A stretch of DNA of 64,000 bases from DATLSM01 sp963722965 (GTDB lineage: Bacteria > Actinomycetota > Thermoleophilia > Solirubrobacterales > 70-9), in NCBI GenBank assembly GCA_963722965.1, contig CAVROX010000003.1:3273-67272 (forward strand), read 5' to 3'. How positions within the stretch are numbered: position 1 is the first letter of the stretch; every line of letters begins with the position of its first letter. Below are positions 1 through 9,617 of the stretch, piece by piece. A model generated the notes under the pieces. The model saw nothing but the letters and a program-made list of their open reading frames with translations, was not told the origin of the DNA and made no database searches. The position numbers were made by a program, and so were the translations under genes.

Positions 1-672
1 GATGTCAGGTCGCACCTCGAAGGCCGCCGTCCTGGCGCCGAACAGGCCGATCTCCTCCTGCACCGCGGCGACGGCGGCGAAACTTCCCGCCAGGCCGCCA
101 CGCTCGTGGCAGCGACGCAGAGCGTCCAGCGCGACGTAGGCGCCCAGCCGGTTGTCCATCGAGCGGGAGACCAGCCGCCCGCCCAGCGCCGCCTTCGGCT
201 CAGAGGCGATCACGACTGGGTCGCCGACCCGGACCAACTCCGCCGCCGCCTCTCGGTCGGCGGCGCCGATGTCGATGTGCAGCTCTTTCAGCTCAACCAC
301 CTTCTTGCGTTGGTCGGGATCGAGCAGGTGGATCGGCTTGCGCCCGACTACGCCCGGAATCAGCCCGTCCCTGCCCCGTAACTCGACCCGCTGGCCGACC
401 AAGATCTGCGGGTCCCAGCCGCCGATTGGAGCGAACCACAGGAATCCCTTCTCGTCGATGTGGGTGACGAGAAGTCCGATCTCGTCGATGTGGCCGACCA
501 CCGCGAGCAGCGGCGCGGAGTCGCCAACCCGAGCGATCGAGGATCCGAGCCCGTCGCTGGAGAGCTCAGCAAAGGATGCCGCCTCACGCCAGACGGCCGC
601 CGCAGGCTCCTCATACCCCGATGGGGCGGCGGTGCGCAGCAGCCTGTCGAGCAGCGTCGGGGTCTGTGTCAT
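1..672 (-). CDS. M42-family aminopeptidase (glutamyl aminopeptidase/endoglucanase-like), C-terminus off window
   Basis: A cytosolic metallo-aminopeptidase that trims peptides with a two-metal centre. The minus strand reads openly from the start at 672 to the window edge. It shows the M42 hallmarks in order: GHIDEIGLLVTH (first metal-ligand His and Asp), SRSMDNRLGAYVAL (bridging Asp) and VQEEIGLFGART (catalytic Glu pair). The first 224 residues are present and about 110-130 C-terminal residues would lie outside. The start ATG at 672 overlaps the stop of the upstream LtrA frame (ATGA), suggesting coupling; a second in-frame ATG lies at 678. The family is clear, the substrate is unknown. Confidence 0.9.
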   Translation of the reverse strand, partial: MTQTPTLLDRLLRTAAPSGYEEPAAAVWREAASFAELSSDGLGSSIARVGDSAPLLAVVGHIDEIGLLVTHIDEKGFLWFAPIGGWDPQILVGQRVELRGRDGLIPGVVGRKPIHLLDPDQRKKVVELKELHIDIGAADREAAAELVRVGDPVVIASEPKAALGGRLVSRSMDNRLGAYVALDALRRCHERGGLAGSFAAVAAVQEEIGLFGARTAAFEVRPDI

Positions 673-1996
673 GGGCATCGCTGGCACACTCCGCTCCTTG
701 GTAAATACTCAAACGTCGTCGCTGGCAGGCGCACGCGCTCCCGGCAGTATGTCGAGTCGAACAGGCGTCCGCTTTGAGAGCGGATCGTGGCGGATCGGCT
801 AGTGGCGCGGGGGAGCAGGGGAGTCGCCGTGCCCTGGTGGCGAACCCGCTCGCGCGCTTCACCGTAGCCGCGGGTCTCGTAGGCGATCATCGCCCAGATC
901 AGGACGTTGGCGATCGCCAGCGCGGCCAGCGCTGGCACGTCGGTTGCGACCGGGATGAGGATCAACAGGACTACCGCGACCAGCAGGCGCTGCCGATTGA
1001 CCGTGCGTATATGCCGGAAACGAAAGGCGACGTGCCCGAGCAGGTAGATCGCGACTCCTCCCATCAGGGCAAACGCCCGGACGGCACTCAGGTGATCGTC
1101 GACGTGGCCGATCGTCGTCTTCAGGCCCAGCGCGACGAGCACGATTCCGGCGACGAAGAGCAGGTGGATGTAGGAGTAGGAGTCGCGGGCCAGCTCGTTG
1201 CGCACGCGGCCCTCCTCGGTGCTCGCCAACCGTCGCCCGGCGACCAGGGCGACGATGTCGAAGTAGGCCCACCACATCGCCGCCGCGAGCGCGACGCCGA
1301 GAATGGCCGCGGTGCCGATCCCAAGCGTGAGGGTGTGAGCGGCACCGGCGCCGATCGCGACGATCGACTCGCCGAGCGCGATGATCACGATCAGCCCGTG
1401 GCGCTCGGCGAAGTGTCGGGGGACCAGTTTCCACCCCCTGAGCCAAAGAAATAAGGCCCCGCCATATCGAGGAAGAGTGCGAGCATCCAGAGGGAGCCCT
1501 GCGCAAGGCCGCCGAGGAAGGACGCGGAGACCAACAGGGCGACCGCTACCGCGGTGCTTGCACCGAGCCCCAGTACCGAGTGGCGCAGCGCGTCGTCGCC
1601 GGGGCTGGCGAGCATGAAGAGGGCGATGTGGGCGATGCGAACCACCCCGTAGGAGAGGGCAAAGCAGAGGGCGAGGGTGCCGAATGCCTCCGGCACGCAG
1701 ATCGAGACGATCAGCAGCGCGGCCATCGCCCCGAACATGACCAGCCGCACCGCACCCTCCTCGGGGTCGATGACGCTGGTCAGCCAGGCGTAACCGACCC
1801 ACGCCCACCACAGCATTCCCAGCACAAGCAGGCCCTGGACAAGCCCCGACCAGGTCGGGTGGTGATACATCAGTGCCGTGCACTGGGTGATCGCCAGCAC
1901 GAAGACGAGGTCAAAGAAGAGCTCCAGAGGGGTCACCTGATCGCCGTCGCGCAGCGCTGCGCTAAGGCGGGAGCTCCTTGCGGCTGTCGAAGCCAC
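669..1996 (-). CDS. Low-temperature-requirement A (LtrA) family membrane protein, one frame break
   Basis: An integral membrane protein of the LtrA family, whose biochemical role is not settled. It starts with GTG at 1996, 22 nt after the Nramp stop. The N-terminal frame contains VTPLELFFDLVFVLAITQ, the family signature, followed by several hydrophobic helices. It breaks near 1434-1440, at a run of five C on the plus strand, and continues in another frame with HFAERHGLIVIIALGESIVA, the second family hallmark. The joined protein has about 10 membrane segments. The last 50 or so residues (RHQGTATPLL onward) are arginine-rich and unlike the family, so the natural stop may lie near 830 and have been lost. 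The frame as read ends by overlapping the M42 start. Confidence 0.82.
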
Positions 1997-2017
1997 GATC
2001 GGGTTCGACCCCGCCCG

Positions 2018-3668
2018 TCAGGCTCCGCCCAGCTGGGTCGCCTTGACGATGAGCAGTAAGACGGCGAGGACCAGGTAGCAGCGCAGGAGCATCATCCCGA
2101 CTTTGCGCCCGGTCGACCAGCGCGGTCGCTCCAACAGGGCCAGGGGCGGCATTGTCCAGTTGCGGCGAACCTCCGCAGACATCGTGGCGGCAGGGGCTCG
2201 GTGCTCCCGACCGCGCAACATGGCCACCCCCGCCCCCAGCAGGGCCAGGACCAGGGCGATTCCGAGGTAGACCAACAGCGTGGCGGCGTTGATCGAGGGA
2301 AAGAGCGTCGTCGCCACCAGGATCATCGAGAGCATGACGAGGACGGCGACGATTACGCTCGCCAAAGCGTTGACCCAGGGGCCATTTGCCCAGGGTCCGA
2401 GCACCTCGCGATCGTTGCAGAGCAGCAGCAGGAAGACCGTCGCGCTGGGCAGCAGGACCCCGGCAAGCGCCTGGACCGCGGTCGTCATCACCCCAAGCGG
2501 GGCGCCGGGAATCAGCACGATCGCGGCGGCGAGGGCGACCAGCCCGGCGAAGATCGCGTAGAAGAGCTTCGCCTCGCGGAAGCCGCGGTGCAGCGAATGG
2601 CTGCGCGCCGAACACGTCGCCGAAGGCGTAGGTGGTGGCGAGCGTCACCGCGCCGGCGCCGATCAGCGACGCGTTGAGGAGCACGATCGCGAAGAAGGCG
2701 CCCGCCGCTGGTCCGATGTAGTGGCTGCAGTTCGCTGGCCACCGCGCCGGCGTCAGCGAAGTGGCCGAAGGGCGGGGGTGCCAGCGAAGGCGAAGGCGGT
2801 GACGGCGATCAGCGCGGCGGCACCGATCACGACGATCAAGGCGCCGATCACCGTGTCGGCGCGCTCGTAGTTGATCCAGCGCGGCGTGATCCGCTTGTCG
2901 ATCACGTTGGACTGCTGGAAGAAGAGCTGCCAAGGGGCGACGGTGGTACCGACGATCGCGATGATCAGCAGAATCGAGGTCGAGTCAGCCCCGCCTTCGA
3001 TGCCGGGGACGAAGAAGTCGTGGGCAACCGGGCCGAGCGTGCGGGTGGGCCATGACGCCAGCGGGATGACGAGAAAGTTGGCGAAGACGAAGAAGAACAT
3101 GAAGCGCTCCCAACGCCGGAAGCTGCCGGTGGCAGTCATCGCGATCAGCAGCAGCGGCGGCGGCAGGCACGGCGATGTACTTGCCGATCCCGAGGTAGCC
3201 AAGGGCCAGACTGACGCCGATGAACTCGGTGACGATCGTGAGGAAGTTAAGGACGAACAGGTCGCCGACCGAGAACCAGCCCCAGAAGCGCCCGAAGCGC
3301 TCATTGATCAGGCGCGCGTGCCCAACTCCGGTCACGGCGCCGAGGCGGATCACCATCTCCTGGTTGACGATCAGCACTGGGATCAGCAGGAGCAGGACCC
3401 ACAGCAAACTGGTGCCGAAGTTCTGGCCTGCCTGGGCGTAGGTGGAGACGCCGCCAGCGTCGTTGTCGCCGACCATCACGATCAGCCCTGGCCCCATGAT
3501 CGCCAGCAGCGCCAGCAGGCGGGCCCGCCAGCCATAGCGGTGCGCGTCGTCGCGCATCCGGATCGTCCCAAGGGCGCCGTGGATGTCGCCGCGATCGGCC
3601 GGATCGAGGACCGCCGGAGCGCGCACCTCTTGGCGCCGCTGGTTGCCCTTGTCCTTGACCTCGTTCAT
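2018..3668 (-). CDS. Nramp (SLC11)-family divalent metal transporter, non-canonical metal site, several frame breaks
   Basis: A proton-coupled or uncoupled divalent cation transporter of the inner membrane. ATG at 3668 is preceded by a good ribosome site (GGAAGG, about 8 nt upstream). The TM1 region reads MGPGLIVMVGDNDAGG, so DAGG replaces the canonical DPGN. The TM6 region reads VGTTVAPWQLFFQQS, so APW replaces the usual MPH. Frame breaks lie near 3165, 2770, 2730 and 2595, mostly fitting one extra base each. The joined reading gives about 550 residues with 10-11 hydrophobic helices. It lies downstream of the MgtE_N/CBS gene on the same strand and 22 nt before ltrA. The altered binding residues recall Nramp-related magnesium transporters, but ion specificity cannot be read from sequence alone. 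Confidence 0.85.
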
Positions 3669-3987
3669 CACCCACCCTTCCTCGCCGCTGGCAACCATCG
3701 CGCTTGCCCCTCGAACCAGCAACCGGGTGGGGGCGCGCGCGGGACTCACTCGCGCGCGCCAAAGGTGTGATGACTAGCGCCTAGGCATCGAGACGGAGGC
3801 GCGCGCGGGCGGTCTGGTACTTCGCGGTAGGTCTTTGTCCATTTCCATTACCGGCTCCATCGCGTCTTTCTCACGTCTTCGCCACGCCCACGATAGGCAG
3901 GCGTGACTGCGCAGCGAGCCTAGCAGAGGGTCGACGGCTGACCGGCGGGTCTGGCCCGGGCGATTGAGCTACGAGCGTGCGGCGATT
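3669..3987. other. Intergenic leader between the MgtE_N/CBS gene and the Nramp gene
   Basis: About 320 nt without a convincing gene. Both flanking genes point leftwards. I see GC-rich segments rich in GCGCGC but no clear terminator with a T-tract and no riboswitch class I can recognise. The Nramp ribosome site lies at its left end. Confidence 0.4.
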
Positions 3988-5238
3988 TCAGCTCTGGGCG
4001 ACCCTGACGCGCCGCCGCCACTCCTCGGGGACAAGCACCTCGAGGACATCGTCGACGGTTATTACCCCGACCAGCTTGCCGGCCCCGTCAGTGACCGGTA
4101 ACGCCACCAGGTTGAAGTCCGACATCAGACAGGCGATCTCTGGCAGCTCATCGTCGGTCTGAGCGCGCTGGGGGTCCCGTTCGGCAATCTCCCGAATGGG
4201 GCGATTCTCATCGGTGCGCAGAAGGTCAAAGACCGAAGCCGAGCCGACTAGCCGACCGTCCTCGTCGATGAGGAAGGCGACGTTCAGAGCCTCGGGGACG
4301 ACGGTGGTGCCCCGTCGAACCGCCAGCAGCGCCTCGCCGACGCTGGCCCGCTCGTCGAGGGAGACGAGCTCTGGGCTCATCAGTCCGCCAGCGGTTGCGG
4401 GGTTATAGCCAAGCAGCGTGCGCACCTTGCTCTGCTTGGCAGGTGGCAGGAGGGAGAGGATCGGCAGGCGTCTTTCCTGGTTGATCTCGTTGATCAGATC
4501 CGCCGCGTCGTCAGGGGCCATCCGGCTGAGCAGCTGGGCCGCTTCGGCATCCGAGCGCTCGCGGATGAACTCCAGCTGGTGCTCGTCGTCAAGCTCCTCA
4601 AAGACGTCGGCCTCGAGCTCGCGGTCGCTTCCCACCGCCTCGATGATCTCCTCGCCCTCGTCGTGGGAGGCAGCCTCGACGAGGTCGGCGATCTGGGCCG
4701 GATGCAGGTTGGTCAGCCTGCGGCGGCCGAGTCGAAGGCGCGATGTCGGCACGTGGCCGACAAAGGGCTCGAGCTGGGACCAGCTGAGGATTCGGTCATC
4801 GGCCTCGGGCTGAGAGCGTCCAGGCAGGAGCCTGCGCAAAATCCCTCGCGGCCTTGGGTCGATCCCCCCGAGGCGCCACCAGCCGCCGTCGCAAACGAGG
4901 ATGATCTCGTGGGCAGTAACGAGCTGTGCGCGCTGCACGTCGATCAGCTTGCGCCCAAGCACGTCGTCTCCCAGCAGCACCTCTCCGGCTCGACGGGCGA
5001 ACTGGGCGAGGCTGAGCTTCTCGCCGGAAAGGCGAACCTTCCCAGCTTCCAGGCTGGCGATGCGTTCGGTGGGTACGAAGAACTCGCGCCCGCCAACCTG
5101 TGCCTTGAGGCCGGTGACGGGAGGGAGGCCTTCGTCGCTTAAGCGAACGATCACGTCCTCGACCCGACCCAACTTCTCCCCGGCGCGGTCGAGCATCGGA
5201 CTGCGGATCACCGCGGAGAGGGGGAGGGGCTCCGCCAC
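3988..5238 (-). CDS. Soluble PRC-barrel / MgtE N-domain / CBS-pair protein (probable cytosolic Mg2+-sensing partner)
   Basis: Domains in order: a PRC-barrel segment (about residues 8-75, MLDRAGEKLGRVEDVIV), a second PRC-like half (about 85-145), an MgtE intracellular N-domain of alpha-helical repeats (about 165-285, with LSRMAPDDAADLINEI and LLPPAKQSKVRTLLGY) and a CBS pair (about 290-410, ending LVGVITVDDVLEVLVPEEWR). In MgtE channels the N and CBS domains bind Mg2+ and gate the pore, but here no membrane domain follows. GTG at 5238 is chosen because upstream in-frame codons encode non-family sequence and because efp starts divergently at 5351. It precedes the Nramp gene on the same strand, so it may regulate that transporter. 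Confidence 0.85.
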   Translation of the reverse strand: MAEPLPLSAVIRSPMLDRAGEKLGRVEDVIVRLSDEGLPPVTGLKAQVGGREFFVPTERIASLEAGKVRLSGEKLSLAQFARRAGEVLLGDDVLGRKLIDVQRAQLVTAHEIILVCDGGWWRLGGIDPRPRGILRRLLPGRSQPEADDRILSWSQLEPFVGHVPTSRLRLGRRRLTNLHPAQIADLVEAASHDEGEEIIEAVGSDRELEADVFEELDDEHQLEFIRERSDAEAAQLLSRMAPDDAADLINEINQERRLPILSLLPPAKQSKVRTLLGYNPATAGGLMSPELVSLDERASVGEALLAVRRGTTVVPEALNVAFLIDEDGRLVGSASVFDLLRTDENRPIREIAERDPQRAQTDDELPEIACLMSDFNLVALPVTDGAGKLVGVITVDDVLEVLVPEEWRRRVRVAQS

Positions 5239-5350
5239 ATGGAGAAGATACGCCACCTGGGCAGAGGTGCCGACGCCGATCTCCCGGACGCGGGTAATCT
5301 GCGCGTGCCCTTCCGAACACCGACCCCTGAGCATAGGCATCGATCGAGCA

Positions 5351-5914
5351 ATGCAGGTAAGTACCAACCAGTTCAAGAACGGCAGCCACATCGAGATCGA
5401 CGGGGCGGTCTTCCGGATCATCGAGTTCCAGCACGTCAAGCCGGGTAAGGGTGGGGCGTTCGTGCGAACCAAGCTGCGCCGGATCGACGACGGCTCGGTC
5501 CTGGACAAGACGTTCAGGGCGGGGGAGAAGTTTCGGCCGGTGCGGACCGAGTCGCGCAAGATGCAGTACCTCTATGACTCCGGCGACGCCGTGGTCTTCA
5601 TGGATAGCCGCGACTACGAGCAGATCGAGATCCCGCGCGAGGTGGCCGGCGAGGCGATGCAGTGGGTGCTCCCCAACGCCGAGGTCGATGTGCTATTTGT
5701 CGACGAGCGGCCCAGCGACGTGCAGGTGCCGAGCGCGATCGAGATGAAGGTGACCGGGACCGAGCCGGGGGTAAAGGGTGACACGGCCTCCGGCGGCGGC
5801 AGCAAGCCGGCGACGTTGGAGTCCGGCGTCAGCGTCCAGGTGCCGCTCTTTATCGAGGAGGGCGAGACAATCCGCGTCGACACCCGCAGCGGTGAGTACG
5901 TCTCCCGCGCCTGA
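5351..5914 (+). CDS. efp: Elongation factor P
   Basis: EF-P binds the ribosome between the P and E sites and relieves stalling at polyproline stretches. The 187-residue length matches the family. The N-terminal KOW-like domain has HVKPGKGGAFVRTKLRR, with the loop lysine at position 33 that is modified in some bacteria. The two OB-type domains follow, and the C-terminal IRVDTRSGEYVSRA is the classic ending. It is the first gene of the efp-nusB-ispA-dxs run and is divergent from the MgtE_N/CBS gene, so the 5239-5350 gap must hold both promoters. Confidence 0.97.
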   Translation: MQVSTNQFKNGSHIEIDGAVFRIIEFQHVKPGKGGAFVRTKLRRIDDGSVLDKTFRAGEKFRPVRTESRKMQYLYDSGDAVVFMDSRDYEQIEIPREVAGEAMQWVLPNAEVDVLFVDERPSDVQVPSAIEMKVTGTEPGVKGDTASGGGSKPATLESGVSVQVPLFIEEGETIRVDTRSGEYVSRA

Positions 5915-5953
5915 GCGGCCTCGCCCGAGCGGAAGCGCGAGAATACTGCGTCC

Positions 5954-6325
5954 ATGCGCAGGTCCGACCAACGACGCGACGCAGTGTTTGCCTGCTACCA
6001 GCGTGAGGTGACCGGGCGGCCGCTTGACGAGCTGATCTTCGACTCTCACCCGTTCACCCGCGAACTCGTCGAGGGCGTTGAGACCCACCGCGCGGAACTG
6101 GACGCGGTCATCGCCCGCCACGCGAAGGGATGGAGCCTTGATCGGATCGCGCCGCTGGACCGCAACCTCATGCGGGTCGCGCTCTTTGAGATCGAGCACG
6201 CCGACACCCCAGTCGAGGTGGCGATTAACGAGGCGGTCGAAGTCGCCAAGGAGTACTGCGGAGCCGATGCCCCCGGCTTCGTCAACGGCATCCTCGGCGC
6301 CGCCGTTCGCGAGGGGGCTCGGTGA
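5954..6325 (+). CDS. nusB: Transcription antitermination/termination factor NusB
   Basis: A small all-helical RNA-binding protein that joins NusE (S10) on boxA RNA for antitermination of rRNA transcription. The 123 residues begin RRSDQRRDAVFACYQREVTG and contain WSLDRIAPLDRNLMRVALFEI and a VAINEAVEVAKEYC-type helix, followed by PGFVNGILGA, all typical of NusB. It starts 39 nt after efp, and its stop overlaps the GTG of the next small gene. Confidence 0.96.
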   Translation: MRRSDQRRDAVFACYQREVTGRPLDELIFDSHPFTRELVEGVETHRAELDAVIARHAKGWSLDRIAPLDRNLMRVALFEIEHADTPVEVAINEAVEVAKEYCGADAPGFVNGILGAAVREGAR

Positions 6326-6495
6326 ACCGGCTCCAGGAAATATCTGAGCGCCTGCAGGAGATCGCCACCGAGTTGAAGGGGGAGGGGGTCGGTGGCGAGC
6401 GGGCGGGGGAGCTGGCGCGCGAGGCGGCCAAGCTCTCCGCTGAGGCGGTCGAGGCAGCCAACGATCGCATCCGCGAAGGCGAGGCGTCGGAGTGA
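6322..6495 (+). CDS. Small helical protein between nusB and ispA (57 residues)
   Basis: GTG at 6322 overlaps the nusB TGA (GTGA), which argues for coupled translation. The product is 57 residues, strongly charged and probably fully helical (VNRLQEISERLQEIATELK, then a Glu/Ala-rich second helix), with no membrane segment. Its position and size resemble exodeoxyribonuclease VII small subunit (XseB), but the usual XseB spacing and LEEGDLPLE-type turn are not visible and there is no xseA here. I therefore leave it unnamed. The coding assignment rests on the overlap, reading-frame length and codon use. Confidence 0.65.
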   Translation: MNRLQEISERLQEIATELKGEGVGGERAGELAREAAKLSAEAVEAANDRIREGEASE

Positions 6496-6553
6496 TCGAT
6501 TCTCTCCGCTGTTTCTTTTGCGCTCTGCGCGGCCGATCGGAACAGCGCCGACC

Positions 6554-7417
6554 GTGAGTTACCCGGAGGAACTGCGCTCCCTTGTGGACGCAGCGCTCGC
6601 GGAGCTTGAGTTCTCCCATGCCCCGAGGACTTCCGGGCTGGAGGAGGCGATGCGCTACTCGCTGCTTGCCGGTGGCAAGCGCGTCCGCCCGGTCCTCGCC
6701 TTGGCCACCGCCCGCGCCGTTGGCGCGGAACCCGAGTTCTTCCTGCCGGTGGCGTGTGCGATCGAGCTCGTCCACACTTACTCCCTGATTCATGACGACC
6801 TGCCGGCGATGGACGACGACGGGCTGCGACGCGGCCTGCCGACCTCCCACGTCAGGTTCGGCGAGGACGTGGCGATTTTGGCCGGGGACGGCCTCTTCGC
6901 CGAAGCCATCCGGCTCTTCTGTGAACAGCCGGGTGAGCCGGTGCGGATTCTCGCCGCCATGCGCGAGCTGGCGGCCGCGACCGGCGTCGACGGGATGGTC
7001 GGCGGTCAGTACGTCGACGTCGCCGGAGTAGAGAATGGCGCCAGGGGCCTGCGCGCCCTACACGAGTTGAAGACGGGGCGGCTGATCGCAGCCAGCGTTG
7101 GCGTCGTGCTGGCCCTGGAGGACGTCGGTGAAGCCGTGGCGGCACCCTACCGCCGTTTCGCAAACGAGCTCGGCGTCCTCTTTCAGATCGTCGACGACAT
7201 CCTCGACGTGACCGAGTGCGACGAGCGCCTCGGAAAGCCCCACGGCAGCGATGAGCGACATGGCAAACTCACGTATGTCAGCCTCTTCGGCCTCGACCGG
7301 GCACGCCAGCTCGCCGCCGAGTCTCACGCGAAGGTGAGCGAAGCGCTCGCCGGGGCCGAGGGTCAGACTGGCGACCTAAAGCAAATTGCAGATTACATCT
7401 TCACCAGGCACGAATGA
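6554..7417 (+). CDS. ispA: Polyprenyl (geranyl/farnesyl) diphosphate synthase
   Basis: Condenses isopentenyl diphosphate with allylic diphosphates to make C10-C20 prenyl chains in the cytosol. The first aspartate-rich motif is IHDDLPAMDDD (about residues 78-88) and the second is FQIVDDILDVT (about 213-223). GGKRVRP binds the homoallylic substrate. The length of 287 residues fits the IspA/FPPS family. GTG at 6554 is the likely start, since the longer upstream frame overlaps the previous small gene. The stop overlaps the dxs ATG (ATGA), which puts the substrate-forming and chain-building steps in one transcript. Chain length cannot be assigned safely. Confidence 0.94.
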   Translation: MSYPEELRSLVDAALAELEFSHAPRTSGLEEAMRYSLLAGGKRVRPVLALATARAVGAEPEFFLPVACAIELVHTYSLIHDDLPAMDDDGLRRGLPTSHVRFGEDVAILAGDGLFAEAIRLFCEQPGEPVRILAAMRELAAATGVDGMVGGQYVDVAGVENGARGLRALHELKTGRLIAASVGVVLALEDVGEAVAAPYRRFANELGVLFQIVDDILDVTECDERLGKPHGSDERHGKLTYVSLFGLDRARQLAAESHAKVSEALAGAEGQTGDLKQIADYIFTRHE

Positions 7418-9450
7418 CCGATATCCCGCACACGCCAGAGCACGAGCACAGGGCACCCGAGCCGCTGCTATCGGGGATCGAGGGGCCCACCGATCTCCAT
7501 GGTCTCGACGACGAGCAGCTGCAGCAGGTGGCACAGGAGATGCGCACCTACATCATCGACACGATTGGTGAGATCGGCGGCCACTTCGGAGCCAACCTCG
7601 GCACCTGCGAGCTGGCGGTAGCCCTCCATAGCCTGCTCGACTCGCCCCGGGACAAGATTCTCTGGGACGTGGGTCACCAGGCCTACCCGCATAAGATCCT
7701 CACCGGTCGTCGCGACGAGCTGCCGACGATTCGCCAGTATGAGGGCCTTGCCCCGTTTTGCTCGATCTTCGAGTCCGAGCACGACATCATGGGTGCCGGC
7801 CACGCGTCGACGTCGATCGGATACGCGGTCGGGCTGAAGGAGGCGATGCGAAAGGGAATCGGCGAGGACGGAAGGGTCGCCGCTGTGATCGGCGACGGAG
7901 CCCTGACCGGCGGCGTCGCCTACGAGGCGCTGCATGCGGCCGGCGGCCTGCAGACACCGATCGTGATCGTGCTCAACGACAACGGGATGTCGATCTCACC
8001 CAATGTCGGCGCGCTCTCGCGCTATTTCACCCGGGTGCGCCTCAATCCGCGCCTCTACCATGCCCGCGAGGGCGTCGAGGACAGGTTGACCAGGCTGCCG
8101 CTGGGTCTCGGCCGACGGATCGAGCGCCTCGGACCGGAGATCAAGTCTGCGATCAAGGCCTACTGGGCGCCGGGCCTTCTCTTCGAGGAGCTCGACCTCG
8201 CCTACATGGGGGTGATCGACGGCCATGACGTTCATGCCCTGCGAGCGGCGCTGCGCGAGGCGTTTGAGGCTGGGCGGCCGGTGGTCGTCCACATCCACAC
8301 AGTGAAGGGCAAGGGCTTTGCACCGGCCGAGGAGGGCGGCCTTGAAGGTATGGAGCGTTGGCACGCGGCCAAGCCCCACTCGATCATCAACGGTTCCCCG
8401 GCCAGGCCAGTTCCGGTCAAGGAGTCAGACTCTCCTGATGCGATCGCGCCGGAGCGGTTGGAAAAGCCCCCGCCGCCCAGCGCCCCGCCCCAGTACACGG
8501 AGGTGTTCGCCGAGGCGATGGTCGCCGAGGCCAGGCGCGATGCGCGGGTGATCGGGATCACCGCGGCGATGGCGGGTGGAACCGGCCTGCAGAAGCTCGC
8601 CGATGCAAGTGCCGGACCGGTATTACGACGTCGGCATCGCCGAGCAGAACGCGGTGTTGCTCGCCGCCGGGCTGGCCCTTCAGGGGGCAAAGCCGGTTTG
8701 CGCGATCTACTCAACCTTCCTCCAGCGCGCCTACGACCAGATCATCCATGACGTCTGCCTGCAGGAGCTCGACGTCACCTTCGCCTTGGACCGGGCAGGG
8801 TTGGTGGGCGACGACGGCCCAACCCACCACGGCGCGTTCGACCTCTCCTACCTTCGGCCGATTCCCAACATCGTCTTGATGGCGCCCGCGCGATGAGGCG
8901 ATGCTCGTCCACATGCTGCGCACGGCGCTGACGCACTCCGGGCCCGGCCGCGCTGCGCTATCCGCGTGGCGCGGGCGAGGGAGTTGCAATTCCGCTAGAG
9001 CCGCAGGAGATCCCGATCGGGAGCGGTGAGCTGCTGGCGAGCGGGGAGCGGGTCGCTCTGCTCGGATACGGCTACGGGGTCGCCGTCGCATTGGAGGCGG
9101 CGCGAATCCTCGCCGGTCACGACATCCAGCCCACGGTCGCCGACGCCCGCTTTGCAAAGCCCCTCGATGCCGAGCTAGCGGAGCGGCTGGCGCTCGAGCA
9201 CGACCTGGTGGTGACCATCGAGGAGAACGTGCTGGCGGGAGGCTTTGGCTCGGCCATCCTCGAGCACCTCGAGGAAGCCTTCGGCGAGCGCCCCGGCGAG
9301 CGGGCGCGCGTTCTCAGGGTTGGCCTTCCTGACCGCTACGTCACGCACGGCAAGCCTTCCCTGCTGCGGGCGGAGGTGGGTATGACCGGGGAGTCGGTGG
9401 CTGAGCGGGTGTTGGCGGCACTCCGTTCCCTCGAGCCGGCCCTCCGCTGA
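7414..9450 (+). CDS. dxs: 1-deoxy-D-xylulose-5-phosphate synthase, three frame breaks
   Basis: A thiamine-diphosphate enzyme that joins pyruvate and glyceraldehyde 3-phosphate, the first step of the MEP isoprenoid pathway. ATG at 7414 overlaps ispA. The N-terminal part shows WDVGHQAYPHKILTGRR, the ThDP motif GDGALTGGVAYEAL and LNDNGMSISPNVGALS. After a break near 8610 the pyrimidine-binding domain follows (DRYYDVGIAEQNAV, YSTFLQRAYDQIIHDV). Further breaks near 8885 and 8945 each fit one extra C in a C run, and then the transketolase C-domain runs to 9450. Joined length is about 678 residues, slightly long for Dxs. An essential enzyme broken three times in G/C runs suggests consensus error. 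Confidence 0.93.
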
Positions 9451-9503
9451 GCTTGCATCAAACTGCTCAATCGCATAGTGTTCGCGGCGGCTCTTCGGTG
9501 ACA

Positions 9504-9570
9504 GTCGTTTCTGGGGTTACCACAGGGAGAAGGGCCGGTATCTCTGTTTGTGGATCCCATGGAGGCAGTG
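9504..9570 (+). repeat. Dispersed repeat copy R7 (partial), just after dxs
   Basis: The segment TTTCTGGGGTTACCACAGGG matches, with one substitution, the box at 37941-37960 and the boxes at 27373-27390 and 34500-34520. It is followed by TATCTCT and TGTGGATCC blocks that also follow the 37.9 kb copy. A short stem (GTGGATC at 9550, GATCCAC at 9570) lies inside and just beyond it. This is the only copy outside the 27-38 kb accessory zone. Confidence 0.55.
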
Positions 9571-9582
9571 ATCCACTTCGGT

Positions 9583-9617
9583 TAGAGCCTCCGCGGGCGG
9601 GTCCCGCGGAGGCTCTA
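9583..9617 (+). terminator. Perfect 15-bp stem-loop downstream of dxs
   Basis: The left arm 9583-9597 and right arm 9603-9617 are exact reverse complements around a 5-nt loop. The stem is GC-rich (GCCTCCGCGGG core). Only a weak pyrimidine stretch (ACTTTCC) follows, so it may be a terminator for the efp-dxs run or another structured RNA. From 9618 to the antiporter stop at 9859 I see no gene and no recognisable RNA family. Confidence 0.55.

Noticed and set aside
6322..6495. Naming the small gene xseB
   Set aside because: Position and size fit, but the characteristic residues are not visible and xseA is absent.
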